A DNA stretch of 64,000 nucleotides from Salinicola avicenniae. Its GTDB lineage: Bacteria > Pseudomonadota > Gammaproteobacteria > Pseudomonadales > Halomonadaceae. Below the pieces are notes generated by a model. The model did no database searches. It was given only the letters and a program-made list of their open reading frames with translations, and was not told the origin of the DNA. Location: positions 310,001-374,000 of the forward strand of contig NZ_JAKQZC010000004.1 in the NCBI RefSeq assembly GCF_023736115.1. The letters are read 5' to 3'. This document shows positions 26,405-35,701 of the stretch, one piece after another; position 1 is the first letter of the stretch, and every line of letters starts with the position of its first letter. The position numbers were made by a program, and so were the translations under genes.

Positions 26405-28954
26405 TCAGTCGGTGGTCTCTTCCGGCAGGGCGTAGGCAATCACATAGTCGCCGGTCGGTGTCTCCATGAAGTGGTGGCCGGTGGCGACGATCACCACGTA
26501 TTGGCGTCCATCCGCTTCATAGACCATCGGGTTGGCCTGGCCGCCAGCGGGCAGCGGTGCCTGCCACACGGTTTCGCCGCTCTCAATGTCGATGGCGCGG
26601 ATCAGGTCGTCGGTGGCTGCGGCAATGAAGATCAGACCACCGGCGGTGACGGCGGAGCCGCCGTTGTTGGGCGTGCCGATGTCGATCGGCAGGCCGGAAC
26701 GGATGCCCCAGGGCCCGTTGGCGCGCGCGGTACCGAGTGGGCGATCCCACAGCGTATCGCCGCTGGCCAGATCGATGGCGCGGATGTGACCGTACGGCGG
26801 CTGCTTGCAGAGCAGCCCGGTGTAGGGCACACGCCAGCCGGCGTTGACGTTGATCGCGTAGGGCGTGTTGGCCTGCGGATCGCCGGCACCTTCGGCGCCG
26901 CCGCTATCCTGCTCGAGCTCCTCACGCGGCACCCAGCCACGCTCGTTGGCGACATCGCGCGGCACGAACTCGTTGTAGTTGGGCATGTCGTTGTAGTTGG
27001 CGATCATGACGCCGCGTTTGGGATCGATCGCCACGCTGCCCCAGTCGGAGCCGCCGTTGTAGCCAGTGTACTGGACCCATGGCTGCTCGGCGGTCGGCGG
27101 CGTGTACATGCCTTCCCAGCTGGCCTGGCGATACTGGATACGGCAGAACAGCTGATCGAAGGGTGTCATGCCCCACATGTCCTTCTCGTCGATATCCGGC
27201 TGGCGCAGGGTGGCGTAGTTCGAGAACGGCTGTGTTTCGCTACGCTGCTCCGGTTCGGCCCCTCCCTGCGGCACCGCGCGCTCTTCGGCGCCGCCGCCCA
27301 AGAGCTCGCCGGTTTCGCGATTGAAGACGTAGATCTCGCCCTGCTTGGTCGGCATCACTAGCGCCGGTACCTTGCCGTCTCCGGTGGGGAAGTCGATCAG
27401 CGTCGGCTGCGAGCCCGGGTCGTAGTCCCAGACGTCCTTGTGCGCGGTCTGGAAGTGCCACTTTGGCAAGCCGGTTTCGACATCGAGCGCGATCATCGAG
27501 CTGGCCCACTCGTTCTCTTCCGGCGTGCGCGAGCTGCTCCAGTAATCCGCCGCGCTGTTGGCCATCGGCAGGTAGACGAGCCCCAGCTTGCTGTCGCCGG
27601 CGGCGGTCGTCCACATGTTGGGCGAGCCGCGAACATAGGTCTCGTCGCCGGTCAGTGGCTCGCTGCGATCCGGACGGCCGGCATCCCAGGCCCACAGCAG
27701 TTCGCCGGTTTCGACGTCGTAGCCCTTGATCACGCCGGAAGGCGGATAGCGACGCTGGCCATCGAGTACCTGGTGGCCAGTCACCAGCACGCCACGTACC
27801 ACGACAGGGGCGGAGTTGATGGAGACGTAGCCCGGCGGCGTCTCGCCCATGTTGCGCTTGATATCGACCTGGCCATTGTCGCCGAAGCCGGTGCAGGGCT
27901 CGCCGGTCATGGCATCGACCTCGACCAGGCGGCCGTCGAGCGTCCCGGAGATGATGCGCGCCTGGCAGTTCTGATCGCGGTTGGTGGCAACGTCGGTCGC
28001 CTCGGCAGCTGAAGTATCGTTCTGCTGATCGTTGCTCTCGGTCGTGTCGCTGTTGGCGACCTCCATGCTGGCGTCGTCGGCCGAGGAGGCGTCGCCGTCG
28101 TCGGCGGTTTCCGGTACCTCGTAGTAGGTCACGCCGCGGCAGGCCGCGGTGTAGGGAACCGCGTCTTCGGAGACCTGCGGGTCGTAGCGCCAGTTCTCTT
28201 CGCCGGTGGCGGCATCCAGAGAGATCAGGATATTGCGTGATGTGCAGAGGAAGACGTTATCGCCGATCTTGAGCGGCGTGGTCTCCGCGCCCCAGCGGTG
28301 ATCGAGCAGGTCGCCGGTGCGGTATTGCCAAGCCACTTCCAGGTTCTCGACGTTATCCGGTGTGATCTGCTCGATCGGCGAGTAACGCGTGGCCGCCGAA
28401 TCACGCCCGTAGGCGCTCCAGTCGCCGTCAGCCGGGACGTCGGCCGGTTGCGCATCGCCGACGTCGGTCGACAGCGAACGGTCGGCGACCGCGGGCACCG
28501 GATCGAACTGCTGGTAGCCGCGTCCCGGCAGGAAGGCCAGCGCGCCTGCAACCACCAGGCCGAGGAAAAGGACACCGGCAGTGGCGAATCCGGCCTTGCG
28601 CGAGGGGCCTCCGGCGAGCGCCGGTGAGACCAGCGCGACCAGAATCGCAAGGATCAACATGACATCGAGACGCGGGATCCAGCGCCAGTAATTGAGCCCT
28701 GACTCCCAGGCGCTCCACAGGAAGGTGCCGATAAAGACGATGGCGAAAATCCACAGTCCGGAAGGCTTGCCGCGCAGTAATTGAATGCCGGACAGCAGTG
28801 TCAAAACGCCGGCGATCAGGTAGTACCAGGAGCCGCCAAGCACGGCTAGATAGACGCCGCCGGCTGCCAGTATCAGGCCAATCAGCGTGAGTAGGATGCC
28901 GACAATCCTGGCCAGCAGTTGCCCGCCGCCGCCGGCGGATAAAGATGAGGCCAC
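26405..28954 (-). CDS. gcd: Membrane-bound PQQ-dependent glucose dehydrogenase
   Basis: An 849-residue quinoprotein. Five N-terminal membrane helices (about 15-38, 42-60, 66-83, 98-113, 122-143) anchor a periplasmic PQQ beta-propeller that oxidises aldoses to lactones and passes electrons to ubiquinone. PQQ-repeat segments such as DAATGEENWRYD, YDVETGELLWAWD and IDIESGETVWQAPLP are visible. GTG 28954 is preferred since AAGGGAGA lies just upstream; ATG 28990 would add 12 residues. An acidic, Asp/Ser/Thr/Asn-rich insert at about residues 283-327 interrupts the propeller, an unusual feature perhaps linked to salt. No PQQ synthesis genes are in the window. Confidence 0.92.
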   Translation of the reverse strand: MASSLSAGGGGQLLARIVGILLTLIGLILAAGGVYLAVLGGSWYYLIAGVLTLLSGIQLLRGKPSGLWIFAIVFIGTFLWSAWESGLNYWRWIPRLDVMLILAILVALVSPALAGGPSRKAGFATAGVLFLGLVVAGALAFLPGRGYQQFDPVPAVADRSLSTDVGDAQPADVPADGDWSAYGRDSAATRYSPIEQITPDNVENLEVAWQYRTGDLLDHRWGAETTPLKIGDNVFLCTSRNILISLDAATGEENWRYDPQVSEDAVPYTAACRGVTYYEVPETADDGDASSADDASMEVANSDTTESNDQQNDTSAAEATDVATNRDQNCQARIISGTLDGRLVEVDAMTGEPCTGFGDNGQVDIKRNMGETPPGYVSINSAPVVVRGVLVTGHQVLDGQRRYPPSGVIKGYDVETGELLWAWDAGRPDRSEPLTGDETYVRGSPNMWTTAAGDSKLGLVYLPMANSAADYWSSSRTPEENEWASSMIALDVETGLPKWHFQTAHKDVWDYDPGSQPTLIDFPTGDGKVPALVMPTKQGEIYVFNRETGELLGGGAEERAVPQGGAEPEQRSETQPFSNYATLRQPDIDEKDMWGMTPFDQLFCRIQYRQASWEGMYTPPTAEQPWVQYTGYNGGSDWGSVAIDPKRGVMIANYNDMPNYNEFVPRDVANERGWVPREELEQDSGGAEGAGDPQANTPYAINVNAGWRVPYTGLLCKQPPYGHIRAIDLASGDTLWDRPLGTARANGPWGIRSGLPIDIGTPNNGGSAVTAGGLIFIAAATDDLIRAIDIESGETVWQAPLPAGGQANPMVYEADGRQYVVIVATGHHFMETPTGDYVIAYALPEETTD

Positions 28955-29022
28955 CGTATTCTCTCCCTTGAATATCGATCTTTTTGGCATGGCGCCAACG
29001 GCGTCGCGATGGCGCAGGGTTG

Positions 29023-29039
29023 TGCGACAAGGTGTCGCA
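29023..29039. promoter_or_regulatory. Inverted repeat TGCGAC-N5-GTCGCA
   Basis: Perfect 6-5-6 inverted repeat about 70 bp upstream of the glucose dehydrogenase start; a candidate regulator site. The binding protein is unknown. Confidence 0.45.
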
Positions 29040-29090
29040 TATCTTCATGGTAGACCCAGACAAGGCGTTAGGCGAGGCATTGGCGCCAAT

Positions 29091-29119
29091 CTGTCAGCGT
29101 CCTGCAGGTACGCTGACAG
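29091..29119. promoter_or_regulatory. Inverted repeat CTGTCAGCGT-N9-ACGCTGACAG
   Basis: Perfect 10-bp arms with a 9-bp spacer that is itself nearly palindromic (CCTGCAGG). It lies midway between divergent promoters. It could be an operator or a leader hairpin; no U-tract follows, so a terminator is unlikely. Confidence 0.5.
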
Positions 29120-29273
29120 GGGCATGCGGTCAACGTTTGTCGATATACCTTTATTGAAAGAGGGTTTAATAGGGTTTTGGTCTTTGTTACGGTGTAAAAG
29201 CGACGCCATCGACGAGGAAAATTATCGAGATTGAGCCAAACGCCTTCAAATTCGTAAGCAAGGGAACAATAAC

Positions 29274-30614
29274 GTGAATTCCTATAAAATCTTCAAGTCC
29301 TTGGGTATCACCTTGGGCTTATTGACTTGTGCGCCGGGGGCATTTGCCCAGTCGACGCAGGACAGTGAAACCATCCAGCGACGTCTGGATGCATTGCAGC
29401 AGGAAGTCCAGCAGCTGCGTCAGCAGCTCGCCGATCAGCAGACGACTCAACAGGCCTCGACTGCGGAAACTCGCGAAATGGCCGAGGAAAATCGCTCGTT
29501 ACTGGATGAAGTCGGTACGCCGCAGTTCAGTGGTCTGGTCGAACTGGGTTATACCTTCAACGACTGGAACGAGGCTGACAAGGACACCACGGGGGATGTC
29601 GATTTCGGCAAGTTCATCCTCGGCATGTCCGGCGGCGAGGGGGACCTCTCCTACTCCTTCCAGTACCGCTTCTATGATGGCTATGACTTTCTGCACCATG
29701 CTTGGGCGGCCTATCAATTCGGCGACAACGATAGCGTCAAGCTGGGGCTTTTCCAGACGCCGTTCGGCAACATGGATTACGGATATCTCAGCTTTTACGG
29801 CACGCTGCCCTATCTGGCAGGCTTCAATGACAACCAGAACGCCGGGATCTCGTGGGAGCACAGCCAGGGCGCCTGGGATACCTCGCTGGCCTTTTTCAAG
29901 AGCGATCAGCTGGGCGATTCCAACGATCATTATGGGGCCAACGCTGTCGGCATGACTGGCACCGCTACCTATGATGCCAATGGCGACTTGATCGATCGTG
30001 GTAACCAGGGCAATACCGAAGAGAACCAGCTTGCGGCCCGTATCGCCTATACCTTCAATGACGGGACCGACTACACTACCGAGGTGAACCTGTCGGCCAA
30101 GGGCGGTCAACTCTACAACAACCAGACCAACGACAGCGGCGATAGCTGGGCCGTGGCTGCCGGCCTGAACGGCAACTACGGCAACTGGACGACCCTGCTG
30201 CAGGCGACCACCTACGAGTTCAATGCCGAGAACCCTGACGAATCGGTCTCCGGCATCTCCGACAATGCGGTGGAAGTCGGCTCGTTCGGTTTCAACTTCC
30301 TGATTCCGGCCGAAGCGCAGATGTACTCGGCGAGTCTCGGTTACAGCATGGATGTGAATTGGGGTGCCGTCGATAACCTCTTCTTCTATAACGACTTCAG
30401 CTATATCGATCCGACCGATGATTATTCGGCAATCAACGGTGGCTTCGGCGATATGGATGATCCGATGCTCAACGATCTGGGTGTGAAGGTCACGGCCGGC
30501 CGCTACTACGCCTGGTTCGATGTCATCACGTCCAAGAATGCGCTGAACTACATCGGGCCGGTCGACGACAACTGGCATACCAGCTTCCAGAGTCATTTCG
30601 GCATCACCTACTGA
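29274..30614 (+). CDS. Outer-membrane porin with N-terminal coiled coil
   Basis: A 446-residue outer-membrane beta-barrel protein. Signal peptide (residues 1-25, ending GAFA), then a coiled coil (about 30-75, TIQRRLDALQQEVQQLRQQL) that may trimerise or touch the periplasm, then alternating amphipathic strands ending in a C-terminal aromatic (FGITY). It is very acidic, as halophile porins are. It resembles OprP/DcaP-like porins in layout; the permeant is unknown. Divergence from glucose dehydrogenase suggests sugar or gluconate passage (inference). The start is GTG 29274 after AAGGGAACAATAAC. Confidence 0.8.
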   Translation: MNSYKIFKSLGITLGLLTCAPGAFAQSTQDSETIQRRLDALQQEVQQLRQQLADQQTTQQASTAETREMAEENRSLLDEVGTPQFSGLVELGYTFNDWNEADKDTTGDVDFGKFILGMSGGEGDLSYSFQYRFYDGYDFLHHAWAAYQFGDNDSVKLGLFQTPFGNMDYGYLSFYGTLPYLAGFNDNQNAGISWEHSQGAWDTSLAFFKSDQLGDSNDHYGANAVGMTGTATYDANGDLIDRGNQGNTEENQLAARIAYTFNDGTDYTTEVNLSAKGGQLYNNQTNDSGDSWAVAAGLNGNYGNWTTLLQATTYEFNAENPDESVSGISDNAVEVGSFGFNFLIPAEAQMYSASLGYSMDVNWGAVDNLFFYNDFSYIDPTDDYSAINGGFGDMDDPMLNDLGVKVTAGRYYAWFDVITSKNALNYIGPVDDNWHTSFQSHFGITY

Positions 30615-30641
30615 TCGCTCGCTCGATGGCCTTCGTCGCAA

Positions 30642-30674
30642 CGCCCCGCTCGGACTTTCCGGCGGGGTGTTTTC
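30642..30674 (+). terminator. Rho-independent terminator of porin gene
   Basis: Stem CGCCCCGC / GCGGGGTG (one G-U pair), 12-base loop, followed by TTTTC, 27 bp after the porin stop. Confidence 0.75.
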
Positions 30675-30962
30675 GTTCCGGGAGATGGCTGAAGACCCGC
30701 GCTGGCGGCCTGTCCGGGGTTGCGCAGGAGATTCCAGCGACGAACGTTGGGCCGTTCGGTCGCGTTTAAACAGCGCTGATTGCAGGGCCGTTGTCGGCAA
30801 ATAGTTGTCGTATATTTTATACAAAAGGCATAGTGTCGAAATGTAACATCGCATGGCAGGATGACCTGTCGCCGAGTGTGACAGGTCGACCCGGAAGGGC
30901 GCAGCGCCCGTCCCCTTTGCAGTTCGAACAATCACAAATGCGCTGAAGGGAGAAGTTGCTGT
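30675..30962. other. Leader region of LIV-type operon
   Basis: No gene. An AT-rich patch at 30796-30840 (TTGTCG at 30805-30810, palindromic GTATATTTTATAC at 30810-30822, CATAGT at 30829-30834) is the likely promoter zone for the ABC operon, but the exact -35/-10 choice is uncertain. Confidence 0.4.
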
Positions 30963-32087
30963 ATGAGTCAATTCCGCAATCTCATTGTCTCCACCGCCTT
31001 GCTTGGCCTCTCGGTCAGTTCGCTGGCGATGGCCCAGGAGCCCCCCATCACGCTGGGCGTGCAGGTGCCGACCACCGGGTCGGAAGCCACCTACGGCCAG
31101 GACATGTTCAACGCCATGCAGCTGGCCGCCGAGGAGATCAACGCCGCCGCGGGCGGCCTGCTGGACGGGCGTCAGATCGAGTTGGTGACCGGTGATTCGG
31201 CCTGCGATCCGCAGCAGTCGGTCAACGCCGCCAGTCGGCTGGCCTCGCGCGAGGTGGTTGGCGTGGTCGGCGGCTACTGTTCGGGCGCGACGCAGCCGAC
31301 GCTCAAGACCTACGGCGACGCCAACATTCCTTTCGTGATCGTGGCGGCCAACTCGACCCAGTTGATTCCCGCTAACCCCGGCAACGCGGTGATGATCAAC
31401 TCTACCGGTGACGATCAGGCCAAGACGGCGCTCGACTTCTTCGAGGGCAAGGGCATCGAGAGCCTGGCGATCGTCAATCAGGGGGATGCCTACTCACAGG
31501 ATCTGGCCAACTTGACGCGCGACGCCTGGACCGAAGCCGGACACGAGGTTGCCGCGTTCGAGTACGTCAACAAGGGTGAGCAGGATTTCTCCGCGCTGGT
31601 CAACAAGATCCGCGGTTCCGGCGCCGATGCGGTGTTCTGGACCGCCTACTATGCCGACGGCGGCCTGCTGGTTCGTCAGCTGCGTCAGCGCGGCTTCCAA
31701 GGCACGATTGCCGTGGGCGACGGCTCCAATTCACCGAAACTCTTCGATATTGCCGGCCAGGCCGCCGAAGGCGTCTTTGCCTTCTCCAACCCTACGGCCG
31801 ATTTCCTGCCGGCCGCCGAACAGTTCATCGCCGACTACGAAGCCGAGTTCGATAGCGCGCCGGGCCCCTACGCGCCGCTCGCCTACGATGGCCTGCAGCT
31901 GATGGCCTGGGCGATCGGCAAAGCCGGTTCGACCGACGCCGACGCCATCATCGAGGCGCTCAACAGCGCCGACGGCCAGGAGTGGTTGGCGGGCCCGATC
32001 TCCTTCACGCCGCAGCATACGCTGGCGCGCAGCAACTTCGTCGTGCTCGAGGGGCAGGGCGGCCGGTGGACGCGCTACGCGCCCTAG
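30963..32087 (+). CDS. Branched-chain amino acid-type ABC transporter substrate-binding protein
   Basis: A 374-residue periplasmic-binding protein of the LivK (Peripla_BP_6) family. Signal peptide about residues 1-24 (ending LAMA), then TLGVQVPTTGSEATYGQDMFNAMQLAAEEIN, the classic LivK opening. VGGYCSGATQPTLK and SSAYYADGG-like WTAYYADGGLL outline the ligand pocket. Ligand could be a branched-chain amino acid, amide or other small organic. First gene of a five-gene operon; followed by a 123-bp gap with a hairpin. Confidence 0.9.
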   Translation: MSQFRNLIVSTALLGLSVSSLAMAQEPPITLGVQVPTTGSEATYGQDMFNAMQLAAEEINAAAGGLLDGRQIELVTGDSACDPQQSVNAASRLASREVVGVVGGYCSGATQPTLKTYGDANIPFVIVAANSTQLIPANPGNAVMINSTGDDQAKTALDFFEGKGIESLAIVNQGDAYSQDLANLTRDAWTEAGHEVAAFEYVNKGEQDFSALVNKIRGSGADAVFWTAYYADGGLLVRQLRQRGFQGTIAVGDGSNSPKLFDIAGQAAEGVFAFSNPTADFLPAAEQFIADYEAEFDSAPGPYAPLAYDGLQLMAWAIGKAGSTDADAIIEALNSADGQEWLAGPISFTPQHTLARSNFVVLEGQGGRWTRYAP

Positions 32088-32104
32088 GCGCGTGGCAGCC
32101 TCGT

Positions 32105-32120
32105 CGGGGCAGAAGCCCCG
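32105..32120 (+). promoter_or_regulatory. Intercistronic stem-loop after LivK-type gene
   Basis: CGGGGC-AGAA-GCCCCG, 6-bp stem with a 4-base loop, no U-tract. It is in the same place (after the binding-protein gene) as the hairpins at 15546 and 52075. Confidence 0.55.
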
Positions 32121-32210
32121 GTTCGACATCGGAATTCGCGGGCGGTATGCGGCGACAGGCCGTGGCCGCTCGCTCCGATGGCCGCTCAAGCTGTCCAGAG
32201 ATGCTCACTC

Positions 32211-33125
32211 ATGACCTGGTATGACTCCCTGCTGCAGCAGCTCGTCGACGGGCTGGTGCTGGGCGCCTTCTATGCCCTGGTGGCCCTTGGCTACACCATG
32301 GTGTTTGGTGTCATCAAGCTGCTCAACTTCGCCCACGGCGATCTCTACATGACCGGCGCCTTCGCCGGGTTCGGTGGCCTCTCGCTGGTCTCCGGCGTCC
32401 TCGGCGCCGGCTGGCTCGGCATCTTCGTCGCCATGCTGCTGGCGATGCTGGCGGTGGGCTGTCTCGGTGTGGTGATCGAGCGCGTCGCCTACCATCCGAT
32501 GCTGGGCGCGCCCAGGCTCTCGATCCTGATCACCGCACTGGCGGTCTCACTGGTGCTACAGAACGCTGCGCTCTCGTTGACCGGCGGCCAGTACACCGCG
32601 TTCCGGACGGATCTCGGCTTCGGCGGGCTCAATCTCGGCAACCTGTTCCTTTCCTACAACCAGATCGTGCTGGTGGCCACGGCTGGCGTGCTGATGATCG
32701 CGCTGGAGCTGTTCGTCTCGCGGACCGCTTACGGTCGCGCCATGCGCGCGGTGGCGATCGACAAGGAGATGTGCCGGATGCTCGGCATCAATGTCTCCGC
32801 GGTGATCGCCGTGACCTTCTTCATCGGCTCGGGCCTGGCGGCGGCGGCCGGCACCATGGCCGGCGCCTATTACGGCAGCATCTGGTACTTCATGGGCTTT
32901 CTGATCGGGCTGAAGGCCTTTACCGCGGCGGTGATCGGCGGTATCGGCAGCATCACCGGCGCGATGCTCGGCGGGTTGATTCTCGGTCTGCTGGAGTCCT
33001 TCGGTACGCATATCCCGTTCATCGGCAGTGAATGGAAGGATGTCTTCACCTTCTCGATCCTGATCCTGGTGCTGGTACTCAAGCCCACCGGTCTGCTGGG
33101 CAAATCCGAAGTGGAGAGGATGTGA
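32211..33125 (+). CDS. LivH-type ABC transporter permease
   Basis: A 304-residue inner-membrane permease of the branched-chain amino acid class, about eight helices. The N-terminal LVDGLVLGAFYALVALGYTMVFGVIKLLNFAHG and the GGIGSITGAMLGGLILGL loop are hallmarks. ATG 32211 gives the standard N terminus; upstream in-frame codons would only add a short non-membrane stretch. Its stop is 1 bp before the LivM-type start. Confidence 0.92.
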   Translation: MTWYDSLLQQLVDGLVLGAFYALVALGYTMVFGVIKLLNFAHGDLYMTGAFAGFGGLSLVSGVLGAGWLGIFVAMLLAMLAVGCLGVVIERVAYHPMLGAPRLSILITALAVSLVLQNAALSLTGGQYTAFRTDLGFGGLNLGNLFLSYNQIVLVATAGVLMIALELFVSRTAYGRAMRAVAIDKEMCRMLGINVSAVIAVTFFIGSGLAAAAGTMAGAYYGSIWYFMGFLIGLKAFTAAVIGGIGSITGAMLGGLILGLLESFGTHIPFIGSEWKDVFTFSILILVLVLKPTGLLGKSEVERM

Positions 33126-33126
33126 C

Positions 33127-34140
33127 ATGAGCGACTCATCGAACCCACGCCCCTCGCCCCCAAGATCTTCCTCTCAACGCGAACCGGAAGCGCGGCGGCC
33201 ATGGCAGCGCCTGATCATCGCTTTCGAGTCGCCCGGGCCGCGGCGCGCGCTGCAGGCCACTATCGTACTGCTGCTTATCGTGATGCCGTGGATCTCCAGT
33301 CAGTACACCACCGTCATTCTGACCAACGCGCTGCTCTACGTCGTGCTCTGTCTGGGGCTCAATATCGTGGTTGGCTACGCGGGGCTGCTCGATCTCGGCT
33401 ACGCCGCGTTCTTCGCCGTCGGTGCCTATACCGTCGGTATCCTGACCCAGCAGTTCGGGGTCAATTTCTGGGTCGCGATTCCGTTCGCGCTGGTCGCGGC
33501 GGCGATCGCCGGGATCATCATCGGCGGTCCGACGCTGCGCCTGCGCAGTGACTATCTGGCGATCGTCACCCTCGGCTTTGGCGAGATCGTGCGCTTCACC
33601 GCGCGCAACCTGGAGATCACCGGGGGCGCCAGCGGGCTGTCGCATATTCCGGAGCCGTCGCTGTTCGGCTGGCGGATCGATAGCGCGATCGACTTCTACT
33701 ACGTCTTCGTGGTGCTGGCGATTCTGGCCTATGTCGCCAGCCAGCGGTTGTTCGATTCGCGGCTGGGGCGCGCCTGGCTCTACGTGCGTCATGACGAGGA
33801 TGCCGCCGAGGCGATGGGGATTAACCGGGTCCGGATCAAGCTGGCGGCCTACGTCATCGGCGCGATCTTCGGCGCCATCGGCGGCATCTTCTTCTCGGTC
33901 AACCTGGGCGCTATCTCTCCGGAGAGTTTTAGTTTCCAGCAGTCGGTACTGATTCTGCTCGCCGTGGTGCTGGGCGGCATGGGCAAGATTCCCGGCGTGA
34001 TTCTCGGTGCCTTCATCGTGGTACTGGGCCCGGAGCTGCTGCGCGAATTCGATACGCTCAGGTTGCTGATCTTCGCCGTCCTGCTACTCGCGATCATGCT
34101 GTTTCGGCCGAGCGGGATCTGGCCGGAAAAACGCGCCTGA
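33127..34140 (+). CDS. LivM-type ABC transporter permease
   Basis: A 337-residue partner permease, starting with a 40-residue polar, Pro/Arg/Ser-rich cytoplasmic extension before the first helix. Family segments seen: LNIVVGYAGLLDLGYAAFFAVGAY, LAIVTLGFGEIVR and VLGGMGKIPGVILGA. GTGACATG joins it to the preceding gene, so it is likely translationally coupled. Confidence 0.92.
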   Translation: MSDSSNPRPSPPRSSSQREPEARRPWQRLIIAFESPGPRRALQATIVLLLIVMPWISSQYTTVILTNALLYVVLCLGLNIVVGYAGLLDLGYAAFFAVGAYTVGILTQQFGVNFWVAIPFALVAAAIAGIIIGGPTLRLRSDYLAIVTLGFGEIVRFTARNLEITGGASGLSHIPEPSLFGWRIDSAIDFYYVFVVLAILAYVASQRLFDSRLGRAWLYVRHDEDAAEAMGINRVRIKLAAYVIGAIFGAIGGIFFSVNLGAISPESFSFQQSVLILLAVVLGGMGKIPGVILGAFIVVLGPELLREFDTLRLLIFAVLLLAIMLFRPSGIWPEKRA

Positions 34141-34151
34141 GGAGATCCACC

Positions 34152-34928
34152 ATGCTGCTACGACTCCAACAGGTCGCCCTGAGCTTCGCCGGCAACACCG
34201 TCCTGCACGATGTCGACTTCGGCGTCGAGCCCGGTCGCATTCAGAGCTTGATCGGGCCCAATGGTGCGGGCAAGACCTCGATGTTCAACGTCATCACCGG
34301 CTTCTATCGCCCGCAGCGCGGCGACATCACCTTCGATGGCGAGCGCCTGGTCCGCCAGGAGCCGCATCGCGTCACGCAGATGGGCATTGCGCGCACCTTC
34401 CAGAACGTTCGTCTGTTCCGCGAGATGTCGGTGCTCGAGAACGTGATGGCCGGGCAGCACTGTCGCTCCCGTGCGGGGGCGCTGTCGGCGATTCTGCGGC
34501 TGCCGAGCCAGCGCGCCGAGGAGCAACGGATTCTCGAGACGAGTCTTGCCTGTCTCGATTTCGTCGGCCTGCTCGAGCACCGGGACCGGCTGGCGACCAA
34601 CCTCGCCTACGGGCATCAGCGGCGGGTGGAAATCGCCCGGGCACTGGCGACCGAGCCGCGACTGCTGCTGCTCGACGAGCCGGCGGCGGGGCTCAACAGC
34701 GGCGAGAAGCAGTCGCTGATCGGATTGATCCGACGGATCCGCGACGAGCGTGGCGTTTCCGTGCTGCTGATCGAGCATGACATGAGTCTGGTCATGAACG
34801 TGTCCGAACGGATCAGCGTGCTGGATCACGGCAGACTGATCGCCGAGGGCGCGCCGCAAGCGGTGCAGAACTACCCGCGGGTGATCGAAGCCTATCTGGG
34901 GCAGGACGACGAGGAGCTGACATGGTGA
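34152..34928 (+). CDS. LivG-type ABC transporter ATP-binding protein
   Basis: A 258-residue ATPase. Walker A GPNGAGKT, the LivG feature FQNVRLFREMSVLENVM, signature region NLAYGHQRRVEIARAL (degenerate, as usual for LivG) and Walker B LLLLDEPAAGLN are present. GGAG precedes ATG 34152. The 3' end overlaps the next gene by 7 bp. Confidence 0.92.
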   Translation: MLLRLQQVALSFAGNTVLHDVDFGVEPGRIQSLIGPNGAGKTSMFNVITGFYRPQRGDITFDGERLVRQEPHRVTQMGIARTFQNVRLFREMSVLENVMAGQHCRSRAGALSAILRLPSQRAEEQRILETSLACLDFVGLLEHRDRLATNLAYGHQRRVEIARALATEPRLLLLDEPAAGLNSGEKQSLIGLIRRIRDERGVSVLLIEHDMSLVMNVSERISVLDHGRLIAEGAPQAVQNYPRVIEAYLGQDDEELTW

Positions 34929-35701
34929 AGGACGCGAGGCCACCGACGGTGGCGGAGACGGCCACCGAGCGCCCCGGGCGAGTCCGTCTACGGCTGCGCG
35001 AAATCGAGGCCTTCTATGGCCAGATCCAGGCGCTGCGCGGGATTTCGCTGGACGTGCACGAGGGCGAGATCGTCACCGTGCTCGGCAGTAATGGCGCCGG
35101 CAAGTCGACAACGCTGAAGACAATCTCGGGGCTGGTACGGGCCCGGCAGGGCGAGGTCGAGCTGGAGGGAGAGTCGATCACCCGGCTCGCGGCGCACGAG
35201 ATCGCGCGTCGGGGCGTGGTGCACGTGCCCGAGGGGCGGCGCATCCTGCGCGGGCTGACGGTGCAGGAGAATCTCGAACTGGGCGCCTTTACGGTCAAGG
35301 ACCCGGCGCTGCGCCGGCAGCGACTGGAGGACGTCTACGCACGCTTTCCCATCCTGCACGAGCGCCGCCATCAGGACGGCTCGCTGCTCTCCGGGGGGCA
35401 GCAGCAGATGCTGGCGATGGGGCGGGCGCTGATGCATGGCCCCAGCGTCATGCTGCTCGACGAACCCTCGATGGGACTGGCGCCGAAGCTGGTCACCGAG
35501 ATCATGCGCATCGTCAAGCAGCTCAACGAGGCGGGAACGACGATTCTGCTGGTGGAGCAGAACGCCCGGCTGGCGCTGCGTCTGGCGGACTATGCCTACG
35601 TGATCGAGAACGGCGAGATTCGCCTGCACGGTGCCGCCGCAACGCTGCGCGAGGACGCCTCGATCATCAAGGCGTATCTCGGCCTGGGCGAAGAGAGCTA
35701 G
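34922..35701 (+). CDS. LivF-type ABC transporter ATP-binding protein
   Basis: A 259-residue ATPase with Walker A GSNGAGKS, signature LSGGQQQML and Walker B VMLLDEPSMGLAP. The N terminus has about 20 extra polar residues before the core. Last gene of the LIV-type operon. Its TAG stop (35699-35701) overlaps the TAG stop of the convergent FUSC gene in one CTAG palindrome, leaving no room for an intergenic terminator. Confidence 0.92.
   Translation: MVKDARPPTVAETATERPGRVRLRLREIEAFYGQIQALRGISLDVHEGEIVTVLGSNGAGKSTTLKTISGLVRARQGEVELEGESITRLAAHEIARRGVVHVPEGRRILRGLTVQENLELGAFTVKDPALRRQRLEDVYARFPILHERRHQDGSLLSGGQQQMLAMGRALMHGPSVMLLDEPSMGLAPKLVTEIMRIVKQLNEAGTTILLVEQNARLALRLADYAYVIENGEIRLHGAAATLREDASIIKAYLGLGEES

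Larger units (their letters stand above)
28955..29273. other. Divergent control region gcd / porin
   Basis: Contains two clear inverted repeats (29023-29039 and 29091-29119, listed separately), then an AT-rich stretch 29131-29215 suited to a porin promoter. No gene is supported. Confidence 0.5.
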
